Part shown: positions 26,511 to 35,512 of the stretch, piece after piece
Numbering within the stretch: the stretch's first letter is position 1
How the letters are laid out: the number at the start of each line of letters is the position of its first letter
Assembly (NCBI GenBank): GCA_903909435.1
Contig: CAIVVT010000001.1
Location: 62,001-126,000, forward strand
DNA from: an uncultured Acidobacteriia bacterium
Lineage (GTDB): Bacteria > Acidobacteriota > Terriglobia > Bryobacterales > Bryobacteraceae
Direction of reading: 5' to 3'
DNA length: 64,000 nucleotides
Made by a program: the position numbers and the translations under genes
Notes under the pieces: generated by a model
What the model was told of the DNA's origin: nothing
Databases searched by the model: none
The model's input: only the letters and a program-made list of their open reading frames with translations

Positions 26511-27782
26511 ATGACTGTCGATCTGTCCTCCGAGATCATCTTGCGCTGGGATAGGCCCCGTCCGGTGGACGTGCCTTTGTACAAGAGCGCAGGGGTCACC
26601 GCGCTTTGGCCAAACGTGATAAACGAAGCCGTGGATAGGGCCTGCGCGGCGGTAGGCATTCGCGTGCTCGCACCGCACGACATCCACCTGATCAGTCCGG
26701 CGCATCAGGACGATGCCGGCGGCGATGCGGCGATCGTGATTAGGGATGGAGTCTGGTCAGGCTCCACGATGCCGGAGCGGGAAGAGGCGGTAACAGCCGG
26801 AGCGACGGTCCGGCCGTGGGTCAATGCAAACGGCTACAGGATCGGTTACCTCCGTGCGCTCTACCCCGAGCGGCCGCCCATTCTGGGCTATTCTCCGGAT
26901 GCCGAAGCAGGGGTAAAACCGGACAAGCCACCGGCGCTTGCCAGTTTGGAGTTGGCGTTGATCGATGCGTGGGCCGCAGGGGGCAATTACGTCCTGACGC
27001 TTACGCCCGAGCAGCGCCAGCAATTGCTCAATGCGAGACCAGAAGCGCTGGCGGTCTGGCGATCGCTGGGCAGGACCACGCGCTGGCTGCGAGAAAACGT
27101 CGCCTTGTTCCGCCAGCCGACTCTCTCGAACATTTCGATGCTGGTGGAGAGCGGCGAAACGACAGCGGAACTCGCTAGCCTGATGTACCGCCAGAATGCC
27201 TCGCCGCGACTGGTGAATGCCGCCAGTCCACCCGAGCCCGACCCGCGGCATTGCGCGGTGCTGGTGGCCGCCGGAATCCGTCCTCCCAGCGCGGCAACTT
27301 CGGAGCGAATCATGGCTCATGTGGAGGCAGGCACCACGGTGGTAACCGACGCTGCCGGCGGCGCAGCCTGGTGGCGCCGGAAAGGCTGGAACGCCGAACG
27401 TGTTTTCGAAGACCGGACGGTGTACAAGGCGGGCCGCGGACGACTGGTTGCTTACTCGCAGGAGATCCAGGATCCGGGCGATTTCGCGTTCGACGTGATC
27501 GATCTCGCGGGGCCGAACCGCCCGGTGCGGCTCTGGGACAATGGCGCCGTGATTGCTTTGAGTTCGAGCAACGGAGGCGGCGAGGCGGTGTTGTCCGCCG
27601 TCAACTACGGCCCGCCATTTCGCGATATCTCAATCCTGGCTCAAGTTCCAGGTCATTTCACCCGCGCCATGCTGTTGCGGCCAGAGGCGCCGCCACTCTC
27701 GCTGAAGGTCGCTTCTCGCGGCTCTAACACGGAAGTCGCCCTGCCGTCACTTAATCTGTTATCTGTCGTCAAGTTAGGATAA
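26511..27782 (+). CDS. Unrecognised protein with a glutamine-amidotransferase-like region
   Basis: A 423-residue protein with no signal peptide that I do not place in a named family. The middle (about 235-330) looks like a class I glutamine-amidotransferase-like fold of the kind found in bacterial glycosidases (CAVLVAAGIRPPSAATSERI, EAGTTVVTDAAGGAAWW), followed by GRGRLVAYSQEIQDPGDFAFDVIDL and a C-terminal beta-sandwich-like end. The N-terminal third is rich in aromatic and proline residues and could be a degenerate barrel. ATG 26511 is ten bases after GGGGA; a GTG at 26505 is too close. It lies 26 bases before the second DUF362 gene and should share its transcript. Confidence 0.72.
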   Translation: MTVDLSSEIILRWDRPRPVDVPLYKSAGVTALWPNVINEAVDRACAAVGIRVLAPHDIHLISPAHQDDAGGDAAIVIRDGVWSGSTMPEREEAVTAGATVRPWVNANGYRIGYLRALYPERPPILGYSPDAEAGVKPDKPPALASLELALIDAWAAGGNYVLTLTPEQRQQLLNARPEALAVWRSLGRTTRWLRENVALFRQPTLSNISMLVESGETTAELASLMYRQNASPRLVNAASPPEPDPRHCAVLVAAGIRPPSAATSERIMAHVEAGTTVVTDAAGGAAWWRRKGWNAERVFEDRTVYKAGRGRLVAYSQEIQDPGDFAFDVIDLAGPNRPVRLWDNGAVIALSSSNGGGEAVLSAVNYGPPFRDISILAQVPGHFTRAMLLRPEAPPLSLKVASRGSNTEVALPSLNLLSVVKLG

Positions 27783-27808
27783 GATCAGCATTTAGGAGGG
27801 ACATAGGC

Positions 27809-29119
27809 GTGAAGTTCAGCAGACGCGCTTTCGTCCAGACCAGTTTGGGCGCTGCCGGTGCGGCCTTCTGGAGCGAGAATCTCCTTGGCGGCGCGGCCGC
27901 AACGCCGTTGCGCAGGCCCGGGTCATTTTTCGATGTGCACCCGGACATTGAGAACAACCCCAAAGCGGTGTTCATCCGCCGTACGCACGTTCCACACAAA
28001 ATGGCCGCCGATGCCAAACGCAACGAAGCTCTGACATTGGCCCGCGAGATCTTCGTGCCTGCGGATCGTCCCGGCATTCCGGTCAGCCATCGCGTGGTGC
28101 TTAAGCCGAATGCCACAGGGCTGGTCGGGGGAACTCCCCGACCCGAGGATTATTGGGGCGTAGGGACCGATCCTCAGTTCTACGAAGGCCTCGTGCTGGG
28201 ACTCAAGGAACTTGGCCTGAGCAGGTTCCATTTCATCGAATCGACGCAGTACCCGACGTGGAACGTGCGCGGCTTCAACGAAATCAACGAACGCCTCGGC
28301 GTCTCCATGAACGAAGCCGATTGCCGTCCGCGCCGCCTTCGCGAAGGCGATGGCATCACCTGGAGTGATGTGCCTGGCGGCGTCATCTTCAAACGGATTC
28401 CACACTACGCCCCAGTGAACGAGCCGGACACCTGGCTGCTCAACATCGCCAAGTGGAAAGGTCATTCGATGGGGTTAACCCAGTCGGTCAAGAACGAGCA
28501 GGGGCTGGTGGCGCATCCGTTTACCGCGTTCTGCCAGGGCTGGCCGGGCGTGCTGGGAGTGCCGGACTGCATGAAGCCGGACATGAACCCGAACGCTGAG
28601 CGCTACCTCAAAGACTTCTTTGAACGGCACTCCAAGCGCGGCTATTCCCGCTACGACTCCAAGGGCGATCCTGAAAACGGCATCTATATCACCCCCATCG
28701 CACAAGAGATATGGGCGCATAAGACCTGCGACAACCAGAGCACGCTCAAGACCGGCCTGGCATTCATCGAGGGCATCTACGGACGGGACGGAGACGGTTT
28801 CTATGTGGGTAGGGACTACCTCACGAATCTGGTGCTCTTCAGCAAACACAAGTTCCGATTGGATGTGATCGGCCTCTATCTGGGCGGGCACGAACCGGGC
28901 AACGTGAACCTTTACCGCATCGCCAAAGAGCGTGGCCTGACCGACACTTTCAATCCCTGGGAGATCCCCATTTTTGAGTGGATTGGCGGACGCGCGGTTC
29001 CCCGCAAATTGACCGATTTTCAGCGCACGCCCATACGTTCGATCTTCCTGCGCAAGGAGAACGAGCCCCGTCTGCACCTGTGCAACGAACCCTTCGATTA
29101 CGACCGCTACCAGAGTTAG
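27809..29119 (+). CDS. Tat-exported DUF362 domain protein, second copy
   Basis: A 436-residue protein starting with GTG after a strong AGGAGG site. A twin-arginine signal (SRRAFVQTSLGAAGAAFW) leads into a DUF362 domain with RVVLKPNATG, FHFIESTQYPTWNVRGF, LLNIAKWKGHSMGLTQSVKNEQG and YLTNLVLFSKHKFRLDVIGLYLGGHEPG. It is longer than, and clearly diverged from, the DUF362 protein at 276 but keeps the same export route. Function unknown for the family. The upstream unknown gene is co-directional and 26 bases away. Confidence 0.86.
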   Translation: MKFSRRAFVQTSLGAAGAAFWSENLLGGAAATPLRRPGSFFDVHPDIENNPKAVFIRRTHVPHKMAADAKRNEALTLAREIFVPADRPGIPVSHRVVLKPNATGLVGGTPRPEDYWGVGTDPQFYEGLVLGLKELGLSRFHFIESTQYPTWNVRGFNEINERLGVSMNEADCRPRRLREGDGITWSDVPGGVIFKRIPHYAPVNEPDTWLLNIAKWKGHSMGLTQSVKNEQGLVAHPFTAFCQGWPGVLGVPDCMKPDMNPNAERYLKDFFERHSKRGYSRYDSKGDPENGIYITPIAQEIWAHKTCDNQSTLKTGLAFIEGIYGRDGDGFYVGRDYLTNLVLFSKHKFRLDVIGLYLGGHEPGNVNLYRIAKERGLTDTFNPWEIPIFEWIGGRAVPRKLTDFQRTPIRSIFLRKENEPRLHLCNEPFDYDRYQS

Positions 29120-29222
29120 CCGCGGGCCAGGACTACGCTTCGCCAGACGCGAGCGCCGGAGACTACCCCGACGATCGCGCCCGTTGTTCGACGGCGTTGA
29201 ACCAAGGTCCGGACCGAATTTC

Positions 29223-31301
29223 TCAGCGCAAGTTCTGGTTCAGGAAATCGGCCGCTGCCCGGTAGGCCTGCAGCCAGCGTCTTGTCGTCAGAAACCCGTG
29301 AACTTCGTCGGGGAAGATCAGCTCTTCGAACTGCACCCCCTGCTTGCGCAGCGCTTCCGCCAGCATCACCGATTCGTGGAACGGCACGTTGCGGTCGTCA
29401 TCGCCGTGGATCAATAGCACCGGCGAGCGCCACGTGCCGATGGAGGCCATGGGCGAGGAATCGTAGGCCACTCTTGCGGCGCTCGCTTCCTTGCCGGGAT
29501 CGTAGTCACTCTCGAAATTGCGGATGACGTTATTCCAATCATGGACGCCATGGAAATCGACGCCTGCGGCAAAGAGGTCCGAGGCGCGCGAAAGGCCCAG
29601 TGCGGTGAGATACCCGCCGTAGGATCCACCCCAAAGTCCGATGCGCGCTGGATTCACGTCCGGCCGGCCGCGCAGGTACAAACCAGCGCCCAGCACATCG
29701 TTGAACTCACTCGCTCCCGAGGGGCCATAGTTCAGCGCTTCCCGGAAGTTGAGGCCATAGCCGATTCCGCTTCGGTAATTCACCGACAACACCACGTACC
29801 CGAGGCTCGCCAGGTATTGGTTCAGCGCGTAGGCGTTGTGATAGTACTCCCTGTAATGCCAGCCCAGCAGCATCTGCCGGCGGCTGCCACCGTGGAAGAA
29901 GAGCACGGCCGGGTGCTTCTCCGCTGCCCCTCCGCCGGTGGGCAGGAAGAGTTGGCCGTGGATGGGCAACCCGTCCGCGGCCGGGAAGATCACCTGTTGC
30001 GGGGCCACCAGTTGAGCGGCCGGGAAAGCGGCCGGAATTGCGTTCGGCGCCAGGTCACGCACCTCGCCATGGCCCAGTTTGATACCGGCGCGCGCGGGGT
30101 TGCGCGCATCGGAATGCAGCATCGCGACCGCCTTGCCGTCGCTGGTTTGCACCGGAGACCACTCGATCCCTTCACCCGCCGTGATGGGCGCCAGCCCTTT
30201 GCCTGACGGAGCTACGCGCCAGAGATGCCGGCGATCGATGTCGTCCTGGTTCGATGAGAACAGCACGCTGTTGCCGTCGGCGGAGAGCGACACGTGCTCG
30301 ATCTCGAATTCGCTGTTGGGATTCAGCGGAGTTGGCGATCCGCCCTGCGTGGAGACCGAGTAGAGATGCAACCAGCCTGTGCGCTCCCAGGGGAAGACGA
30401 TGCGGTCGCCCGCGCCCCACAGCAATTGGGACTCGGCAACCATCGGATGGAAGGCGCTTCCGGGGCCCTCAGTCGCCTGGAAGAGTTGGCGGCCGATCCC
30501 GCTTTCCATGTCCGCGAGTCGGATGGACCAGGGCTGAGCCGTGCGGCGAGGGCCAAAAACGTGGGTCACGGAGGCGGCCAGACGAAGGAAGGCCACCTGC
30601 TTTCCGTCGGACGACCAAACCGGGTTTGAATCGCTATCGACGCTTGGGTCGAGATACTGCAGCGACTTGGTACCGAAGGTGTACACCCCGATGAAGGCGT
30701 GATCGGTGCGTTCGCTGACGAAGGCGATGCGGGAACCGTCCGGCGACCAACGCAGCGAATCCGCCTTGCCCCTGGCATGGAACAGCTGCGACGGTTTGGC
30801 GTTCGCCTCCAGGCCCACTGTCCAGACTTCGCCCTTGCGCAGAAACGCGATCCGGTCGCCCTGCGGCGAGACGGCGGGCTGGTTTCCCTCTGCGAGTTGA
30901 CGGGGGGCGCCGCCGGATATCGGGACAATCCAGATGTCCTGCTCAACACCCTGCGGCAGGCTGGCGGGGTTCGGCGTCTCGCGGAACATGTCGAAGTCGC
31001 CGCCGAGCACGTATACGATCGAGCGGCCATCGGGCGTCCAAGCAGTCTGGGCTATCTCCCGGCCGTCGTCGTCCCTGTAATTCGTCAGTTGGCGGCCTTT
31101 GTAATCGGTAGCTTCCGCGACCCACAAATTGCGCGCGCCGTTTTGATTCAGGACCCAAGCCACCGCGCCGCCCTTGGGCGCGGCACTCAACTCGCTGGCA
31201 AATGGTGCGCTGAGCAGTTGCGCCAGCGTAAACTTCTCCGCCGGAGCAGCGGCCGCGGCAGCGCAAACAAAAGAGCAAGCGAGCAGTATTCGGTGGTTCA
31301 T
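29223..31301 (-). CDS. S9 family prolyl oligopeptidase-like serine peptidase
   Basis: A 692-residue exported peptidase: signal peptide (NHRILLACSFVCAAAAAAPA), a WD40-like/TolB-type propeller (about 30-440; SPDGSRIAFVSE, SSDGKQVAFLR) and a C-terminal alpha/beta hydrolase domain. The triad is intact: S560 in WGGSYGG, aspartate in HGDDDRNVPF and histidine in DEVHGF. It should cleave short peptides in the periplasm, acting at the bottom of the propeller funnel. ATG 31301 was chosen over one 26 codons upstream because it gives the signal peptide. Confidence 0.93.
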   Translation of the reverse strand: MNHRILLACSFVCAAAAAAPAEKFTLAQLLSAPFASELSAAPKGGAVAWVLNQNGARNLWVAEATDYKGRQLTNYRDDDGREIAQTAWTPDGRSIVYVLGGDFDMFRETPNPASLPQGVEQDIWIVPISGGAPRQLAEGNQPAVSPQGDRIAFLRKGEVWTVGLEANAKPSQLFHARGKADSLRWSPDGSRIAFVSERTDHAFIGVYTFGTKSLQYLDPSVDSDSNPVWSSDGKQVAFLRLAASVTHVFGPRRTAQPWSIRLADMESGIGRQLFQATEGPGSAFHPMVAESQLLWGAGDRIVFPWERTGWLHLYSVSTQGGSPTPLNPNSEFEIEHVSLSADGNSVLFSSNQDDIDRRHLWRVAPSGKGLAPITAGEGIEWSPVQTSDGKAVAMLHSDARNPARAGIKLGHGEVRDLAPNAIPAAFPAAQLVAPQQVIFPAADGLPIHGQLFLPTGGGAAEKHPAVLFFHGGSRRQMLLGWHYREYYHNAYALNQYLASLGYVVLSVNYRSGIGYGLNFREALNYGPSGASEFNDVLGAGLYLRGRPDVNPARIGLWGGSYGGYLTALGLSRASDLFAAGVDFHGVHDWNNVIRNFESDYDPGKEASAARVAYDSSPMASIGTWRSPVLLIHGDDDRNVPFHESVMLAEALRKQGVQFEELIFPDEVHGFLTTRRWLQAYRAAADFLNQNLR

Positions 31302-31419
31302 AGCTTTTGATATTGCGGCCGGGTCAACGTCACGTGTTCCCAATTGCCAGTTAGTATAGGCCAAATCGCGGGAGTTCATCCCCGCCGCGCAAACCCGACT
31401 CCGTGGATGCGGGAGTTGA

Positions 31420-32493
31420 TTACTGATTGCGCCCAGCCGCGGTATTCTGTGCCGGATCCGAAAACCTGTAACCGCCGTTTCTGACCTCGAATCCGTGCGG
31501 GGCAGTGGTCTTTAGATACTCCTGGAGAAAGGTATGGCCGTATAGCGCGGCGGCGCGTTCGACTCCCTCGACGTACTCAGCAGCCACTACGGCCGCCGGT
31601 TCATTCCCGGCGACGTCCTCTACCGTATAGGTGAAGACCCTACCCCCCGTGGACGGGAAAACGAGCGGAGTGATGTCGATTCGCTTGTAGCCTTTCTCGC
31701 GCTGATCCAGCTGAGTGAGATCGTGCTTTTGGATGGGAATCAAGACCCCATTGCAATGCGCGTTACGGCTGGGCCGGATTCCAAGAAACGCCATCGTCGC
31801 AGCTTCTGGACCGTCACCCGTCTCCAATTCGACCGAACTGAAAGCGAACCAGCCCCGCTCGAAGCCGCATAGTTTGGCCTTCTTGAACAGCTCCGCGGCC
31901 TTTGATCGGGCAGTCCGGTTGTAGCTTTCCGGGGACATGAGTGAGCCGTATGCAAATAAGTAGTTCGCGCGCCTGTCGCGCACAGGATCGTTGCGGCTGG
32001 CGTATTTTCGATCGAGCTTGCCCATCTCGAAGCACAAGTACTCAAAATCCTGATAAAGCGTACGGCGGTCGCTTTTGGCACGCTGCCACAGAATGAAGGG
32101 TGACAGTTTCTGCCAATAGTGCTGCGCCAGAAAGCCGAAGACCGACCAGGTATAGTGCGGCTCAACGAGCCCAACCCGATAGGCCGCCCCGATTTCCTGA
32201 AACAGGTTTGCAAACATCAGGACGTGCAGCCGGTCGCGCTGCAGTTGGGTGGACAACTTGGCTTCGTCTGCACGGGTCAACGATTCGAACTCCGGGTCCG
32301 CTGCGATCACCCGGTCCACCTCGACCCGCGCCGAGAAGTAGTCGGAAGAATTGAACCGTTCGATGTACGAGGCCGACCTGGCGTGTCGAAAGTGGCGGCT
32401 CGTCTGCCGCCACACGAGCGCGCCCACAAGCAGTGTAATCAGCGCAGTGGCCGAGCCCACTGCCACGTTCAACAGGTCAGTCGAGAGCTGCAT
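31420..32493 (-). CDS. DUF4760-like membrane domain fused to a gamma-glutamylcyclotransferase-like domain
   Basis: A 357-residue two-part protein. The N-terminus has one membrane helix (LLNVAVGSATALITLLVGALVW) and a helical DUF4760-like region (about 30-175; YIERFNSSDYFSARVEVDRV, FANLFQEIGAAYRVGLVEP). From about residue 185 a GGCT/AIG2-like fold begins with YLFAYGSLMSPESY, the substrate-binding YGSL motif, and continues to QREKGYKRIDITP, which carries the expected catalytic glutamate. GGCT-fold enzymes release 5-oxoproline from gamma-glutamyl amines. ATG 32493 gives a clean membrane helix; an upstream open frame of 58 codons is not convincing. I have not seen this pairing described and consider it unusual. 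Confidence 0.75.
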   Translation of the reverse strand: MQLSTDLLNVAVGSATALITLLVGALVWRQTSRHFRHARSASYIERFNSSDYFSARVEVDRVIAADPEFESLTRADEAKLSTQLQRDRLHVLMFANLFQEIGAAYRVGLVEPHYTWSVFGFLAQHYWQKLSPFILWQRAKSDRRTLYQDFEYLCFEMGKLDRKYASRNDPVRDRRANYLFAYGSLMSPESYNRTARSKAAELFKKAKLCGFERGWFAFSSVELETGDGPEAATMAFLGIRPSRNAHCNGVLIPIQKHDLTQLDQREKGYKRIDITPLVFPSTGGRVFTYTVEDVAGNEPAAVVAAEYVEGVERAAALYGHTFLQEYLKTTAPHGFEVRNGGYRFSDPAQNTAAGRNQ

Positions 32494-32918
32494 AGTCGAA
32501 CACCAACTCCTGGAGATGCCACTGTTCAACTTTACCTCCAAAGCCGCGCGCGGCTGGAGCGCTTTGAGCTCCCGGCGCGACCGGGGCGAGGGCATACTCG
32601 CGCGCGCCAGAAGTTGAACCCAGCTAATCCTCCACGTAGCGCGACACCGAGCGTTCGGCTGTGACACTGGGCATCTGACCTATGACGTCATCCACCGCAA
32701 TCACACTGGCAGGAATCGCCCCGAGGTGACAGGTTGATGCACTACGAAGCAAACGGGGTCAAACGCGGCGCGCGAAGTTCCGGAATCCACTGAATAGCAA
32801 GGTTCGACCTGAAACAAACCCGGACCTTCACTCCGTCCCCGGCGATCGGCGCAAAGAACTCGCTCGCGTATCGCGACAGAGCACGAATCCACCTTGCCGG
32901 AGTCGCTCCCACCTTGGG
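32494..32918. other. Intergenic region with no recognised feature
   Basis: In this 425-base gap between two minus-strand genes I see no ORF with family similarity, no strong hairpin with a U-run and no member of the dispersed repeats found elsewhere in the window. A minus-strand reading frame that enters from 33090 is antisense-frame noise over the GH31-like gene. Confidence 0.5.
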
Positions 32919-34697
32919 TTACGGCTTCGGCGTCAGTACCAGGCCTTGACTCTTCAGGTACTCCTGCCAGATCTCCGCCAACTGGCGCCACTTTGCATCG
33001 GGCACCAGTTCCATGGAGGACTCCGTACGGTAGACGAAATAGAGAGCGGGGATGCCGATGAATGGCTGTTCCTGCATATAGCTCCACCACTCCTCCAGTG
33101 TCGTCGAGGAAGCGTTATCGCAATCCACGAGATCCCAGCCGGCGATCTTCGAAATGCGCGCTCGCCGCCGCATCATTTGGGGTACGTCGCGCGCGCCGAA
33201 CCAAATGTCGTTCAGGCGCAGAACATCGGATGATTCGCGGAAAAGCGGATTCGGCGTCTGCGTTTCAACGAAGGCGTCGGGTTTCCATCTGTGTGTTTCA
33301 TCATGCAGGATGAACTGAAAGCGGCGCACGAACTCGATGCCGAACAGTGGCTCGTGCATTTGCAGATCACTCGCGTTTGAGACGCCTCCAAGCCAATCTT
33401 CCTTGAACCCGTCGACGCCGAGATCGGCGACGAGGTGGCGGATCCGGCCGCGCAGGAATTCCTCGTACTTGGGGTTGGACACGTCCCCGGCCAGACACGC
33501 ATCCTTATGCTTGACGCACAGCTCAACCGGTAAACCCTCGGAGTGAAAGGCGGGAACCCAAAGCACGACGTGACGGCGTTTGGCATGTTGAGCGTCGATG
33601 AATCCCTTCATGTCGGGCCATTTGTGTTCATCCACGTCGAAGGTACCGTAGCCCTTCTGCCACTTGTCGTCGATCACGATGGTGCCGAAGGGAAGCCCTC
33701 GCTGTTCAAGTACCGAGATCCAGCGCTCATAGTCCATTTGGTCAGCGAGGCGATTGGCCGGGATCTTCTGAACAGCTGCCTCACGGGTTTGTTCCGCCCA
33801 TCCGCAGAAGACGGGGAGGTGGTGCCAGGGAGCATTTGGAAATCGCTTCCGGGTGCCGAAGTGGTTGGCATCCGTCCACGCCACGTACTTCTCCAACGCG
33901 TCGAACTCGCTGTGCGCGAACTGGATCGACATCAGCGGTGAGGCAAAACCGTTCGCCGCATTCCTATAACCGCGGTAGTTTACCCAAAAGGAGGCGCCCG
34001 CGAAGCGGGATCCGGAGTATTCGAGCGAATTGAACAAGTACTCGCCGGGCTTGGCGCCTAACCCGACGCCCGCCCACGCTCCGTCCCTCTCGAACGCGAA
34101 GAACAGCGGCGCCGGTGCGAACAGCCCATTCAGTTGCTCCGGGTGGAATGCCGCACTTCCGGTAGACTCGCTCAGTACGCCGACCGATTGCGGCATGGAG
34201 GTTGTGAAATAGTACTGGTCGCCGTGGTTCGGACTAGGCGAGAAATAGCGGCGGGCGTAAACTGTAGTGTTGGCAAAAACACCAGGACTGGTGCCGTTAT
34301 CCCAACCGGCCGAAATCCCATTCGAGAAGAAATAGCAGCGCTCCACAGCGCGCTCGCCCGTGGCGAACTGTTGAAACTCGATGTGATCGGAATAGAAGGT
34401 CCACTCGAAGCGGCGGTCCCTCCAGAGAGAACTGACGGCAGTCACGCTCAGTCGCGTCGCTCCGGCCATTTGCTCTGGCTGCGCTGTTTGAATGTCCGTG
34501 AGCGTCTCCTCATTGCCGGGTGATGAGAGCCCGGCGACGAGTGGCAGGCGGAACGTCAAGCGCCCTTCCTGCAGGAGTTCGAGCGACGGGTATTCTCCGG
34601 CGGGGAATCGCACGGTGTAGCTCGACGTTTCAATCGATGGAGGCGCGGCGCAGAGCACGGCGCAAGCGGCCAGGAGGATCGGCGCGGTTTTCAACAT
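32919..34697 (-). CDS. Exported GH31-like glycoside hydrolase
   Basis: A 592-residue protein with a signal peptide (LKTAPILLAACAVLCA). An N-terminal beta-sandwich (about 20-270) precedes a TIM barrel with the GH31-clan pattern: GTIVIDDKWQKGYGTFDVDEHKWPDM on the second strand, HVVLWVPAF on the third and VDGFKEDW on the fourth, where D434 is the likely nucleophile-bearing motif. LNDIWFGARDVPQMM and IPALYFVY follow. The substrate is probably an alpha-glycoside but cannot be read. It begins right beside an integrase remnant and the tRNA-Pro gene, so it may be cargo of an old integrated element. Confidence 0.8.
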   Translation of the reverse strand: MLKTAPILLAACAVLCAAPPSIETSSYTVRFPAGEYPSLELLQEGRLTFRLPLVAGLSSPGNEETLTDIQTAQPEQMAGATRLSVTAVSSLWRDRRFEWTFYSDHIEFQQFATGERAVERCYFFSNGISAGWDNGTSPGVFANTTVYARRYFSPSPNHGDQYYFTTSMPQSVGVLSESTGSAAFHPEQLNGLFAPAPLFFAFERDGAWAGVGLGAKPGEYLFNSLEYSGSRFAGASFWVNYRGYRNAANGFASPLMSIQFAHSEFDALEKYVAWTDANHFGTRKRFPNAPWHHLPVFCGWAEQTREAAVQKIPANRLADQMDYERWISVLEQRGLPFGTIVIDDKWQKGYGTFDVDEHKWPDMKGFIDAQHAKRRHVVLWVPAFHSEGLPVELCVKHKDACLAGDVSNPKYEEFLRGRIRHLVADLGVDGFKEDWLGGVSNASDLQMHEPLFGIEFVRRFQFILHDETHRWKPDAFVETQTPNPLFRESSDVLRLNDIWFGARDVPQMMRRRARISKIAGWDLVDCDNASSTTLEEWWSYMQEQPFIGIPALYFVYRTESSMELVPDAKWRQLAEIWQEYLKSQGLVLTPKP

Positions 34698-34759
34698 GGT
34701 CTGTCTCTGCAGAGGCTATCACTCCTGGGACGAGCTGCAGAAGCCCGCTGCCTATTTCG

Positions 34760-34929
34760 CGCAGGATCGATCCACGCTGGCTTGCTTGGCGGGGCACGGC
34801 GATTTCTCTACCACCAAACGTTACCTTCATCCGCAAGCGGACACGGTCCGATCGGCGAAGGAGAAAATACGTCAGGCTCCGGATGGTACAGAATTGGGCA
34901 CACACGCGAAAAAGCGGCTGAAAGCGTAA
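34760..34929 (+). pseudogene. C-terminal remnant of a tyrosine recombinase (integrase)
   Basis: One plus-strand frame ends with LACLAGHGDFSTTKRYLHP followed by a charged helix (ADTVRSAKEKIRQ). This is the last catalytic segment of phage-type integrases: the second His box (LAGH, normally LGH) and the nucleophilic tyrosine in TTKRYLHP. The rest of the catalytic domain and the DNA-binding part are missing, and the 5' side runs into the start of the GH31-like gene on the other strand. Forty-two bases separate its stop from the encoded CCA end of tRNA-Pro, the usual attachment geometry. Confidence 0.7.
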
Positions 34930-34971
34930 AGCCTTCAACCGCCGCAATTCAATGATTCCAAAAGGGATAAA

Positions 34972-35048
34972 TGGTCGGGGCGAGAGGATTCGAACCTCCG
35001 GCCTCCTGGTCCCGAACCAGGCGCTCTACCAGGCTGAGCCACGCCCCG
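34972..35048 (-). tRNA. tRNA-Pro (CGG anticodon)
   Basis: A complete cloverleaf on the minus strand. The acceptor stem CGGGGCG pairs with CGCCCCG; the D arm is GCTC...GAGC; the anticodon stem CCTGG/CCAGG encloses loop TTCGGGA, giving anticodon CGG with G37 as expected for tRNA-Pro; the T arm has TTCGAAT. Discriminator A and CCA are encoded (34975-34972). Its 3' end faces the integrase remnant. Confidence 0.95.
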
Positions 35049-35130
35049 AACTTTTTCATTCTAGCGGTTAGCTACGGGAAGTAGCAACCTTACTGCAATC
35101 GCAGTTCCCGGCGTGGGGCGGCATCGTCGC

Positions 35131-35424
35131 CTAGAGCGGCAGCGGGCTGCGCAGCGGTACGTACTCGAAATTGGTCACCGGAAGCCCTTGCGAGGCGATC
35201 GTTCCCATGCACTCGGAAGACGTCGCCCCTAGCGCACGGATGCGTCGCAGCGGCGTCGTCTGCGGGCTGTAGAGCTCAAATGCGGCCCACAGTCCGTGAA
35301 CGGAGCGCCACTCCGAAGGGCTGAAGCTGTCGGGCGACCGATTCACGTAGAGGCTTGGATTTAGCTCGCTTGGCACGTCTCCCAGTGTAGTCCCTGCGTG
35401 CGCCTGATCCTCCAACGGGCCCAT
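35131..35424 (-). CDS. Small hypothetical protein
   Basis: A 97-residue reading frame between tRNA-Pro and the TrmB-like regulator. Its composition is not that of a GC-shadow: SELNPSLYVNRSPDSFSPSEW, GLWAAFELYSPQTTPLRRI and TNFEYVPL have balanced hydrophobic and polar residues and few Arg/Ala runs. I do not recognise a domain, and no clear ribosome binding site marks the ATG. A GTG about 16 codons in (before PSELNP) is an alternative start. There is no overlapping better frame. Confidence 0.45.
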   Translation of the reverse strand: MGPLEDQAHAGTTLGDVPSELNPSLYVNRSPDSFSPSEWRSVHGLWAAFELYSPQTTPLRRIRALGATSSECMGTIASQGLPVTNFEYVPLRSPLPL

Positions 35425-35512
35425 CGGAAACCGACCGGGGTCACACTCAGCCGCAGGTTGTGATTCCCGGTGGCAACCTCCTGTGATAGAGTGCGCGTGT
35501 CGAAGTCTTATA

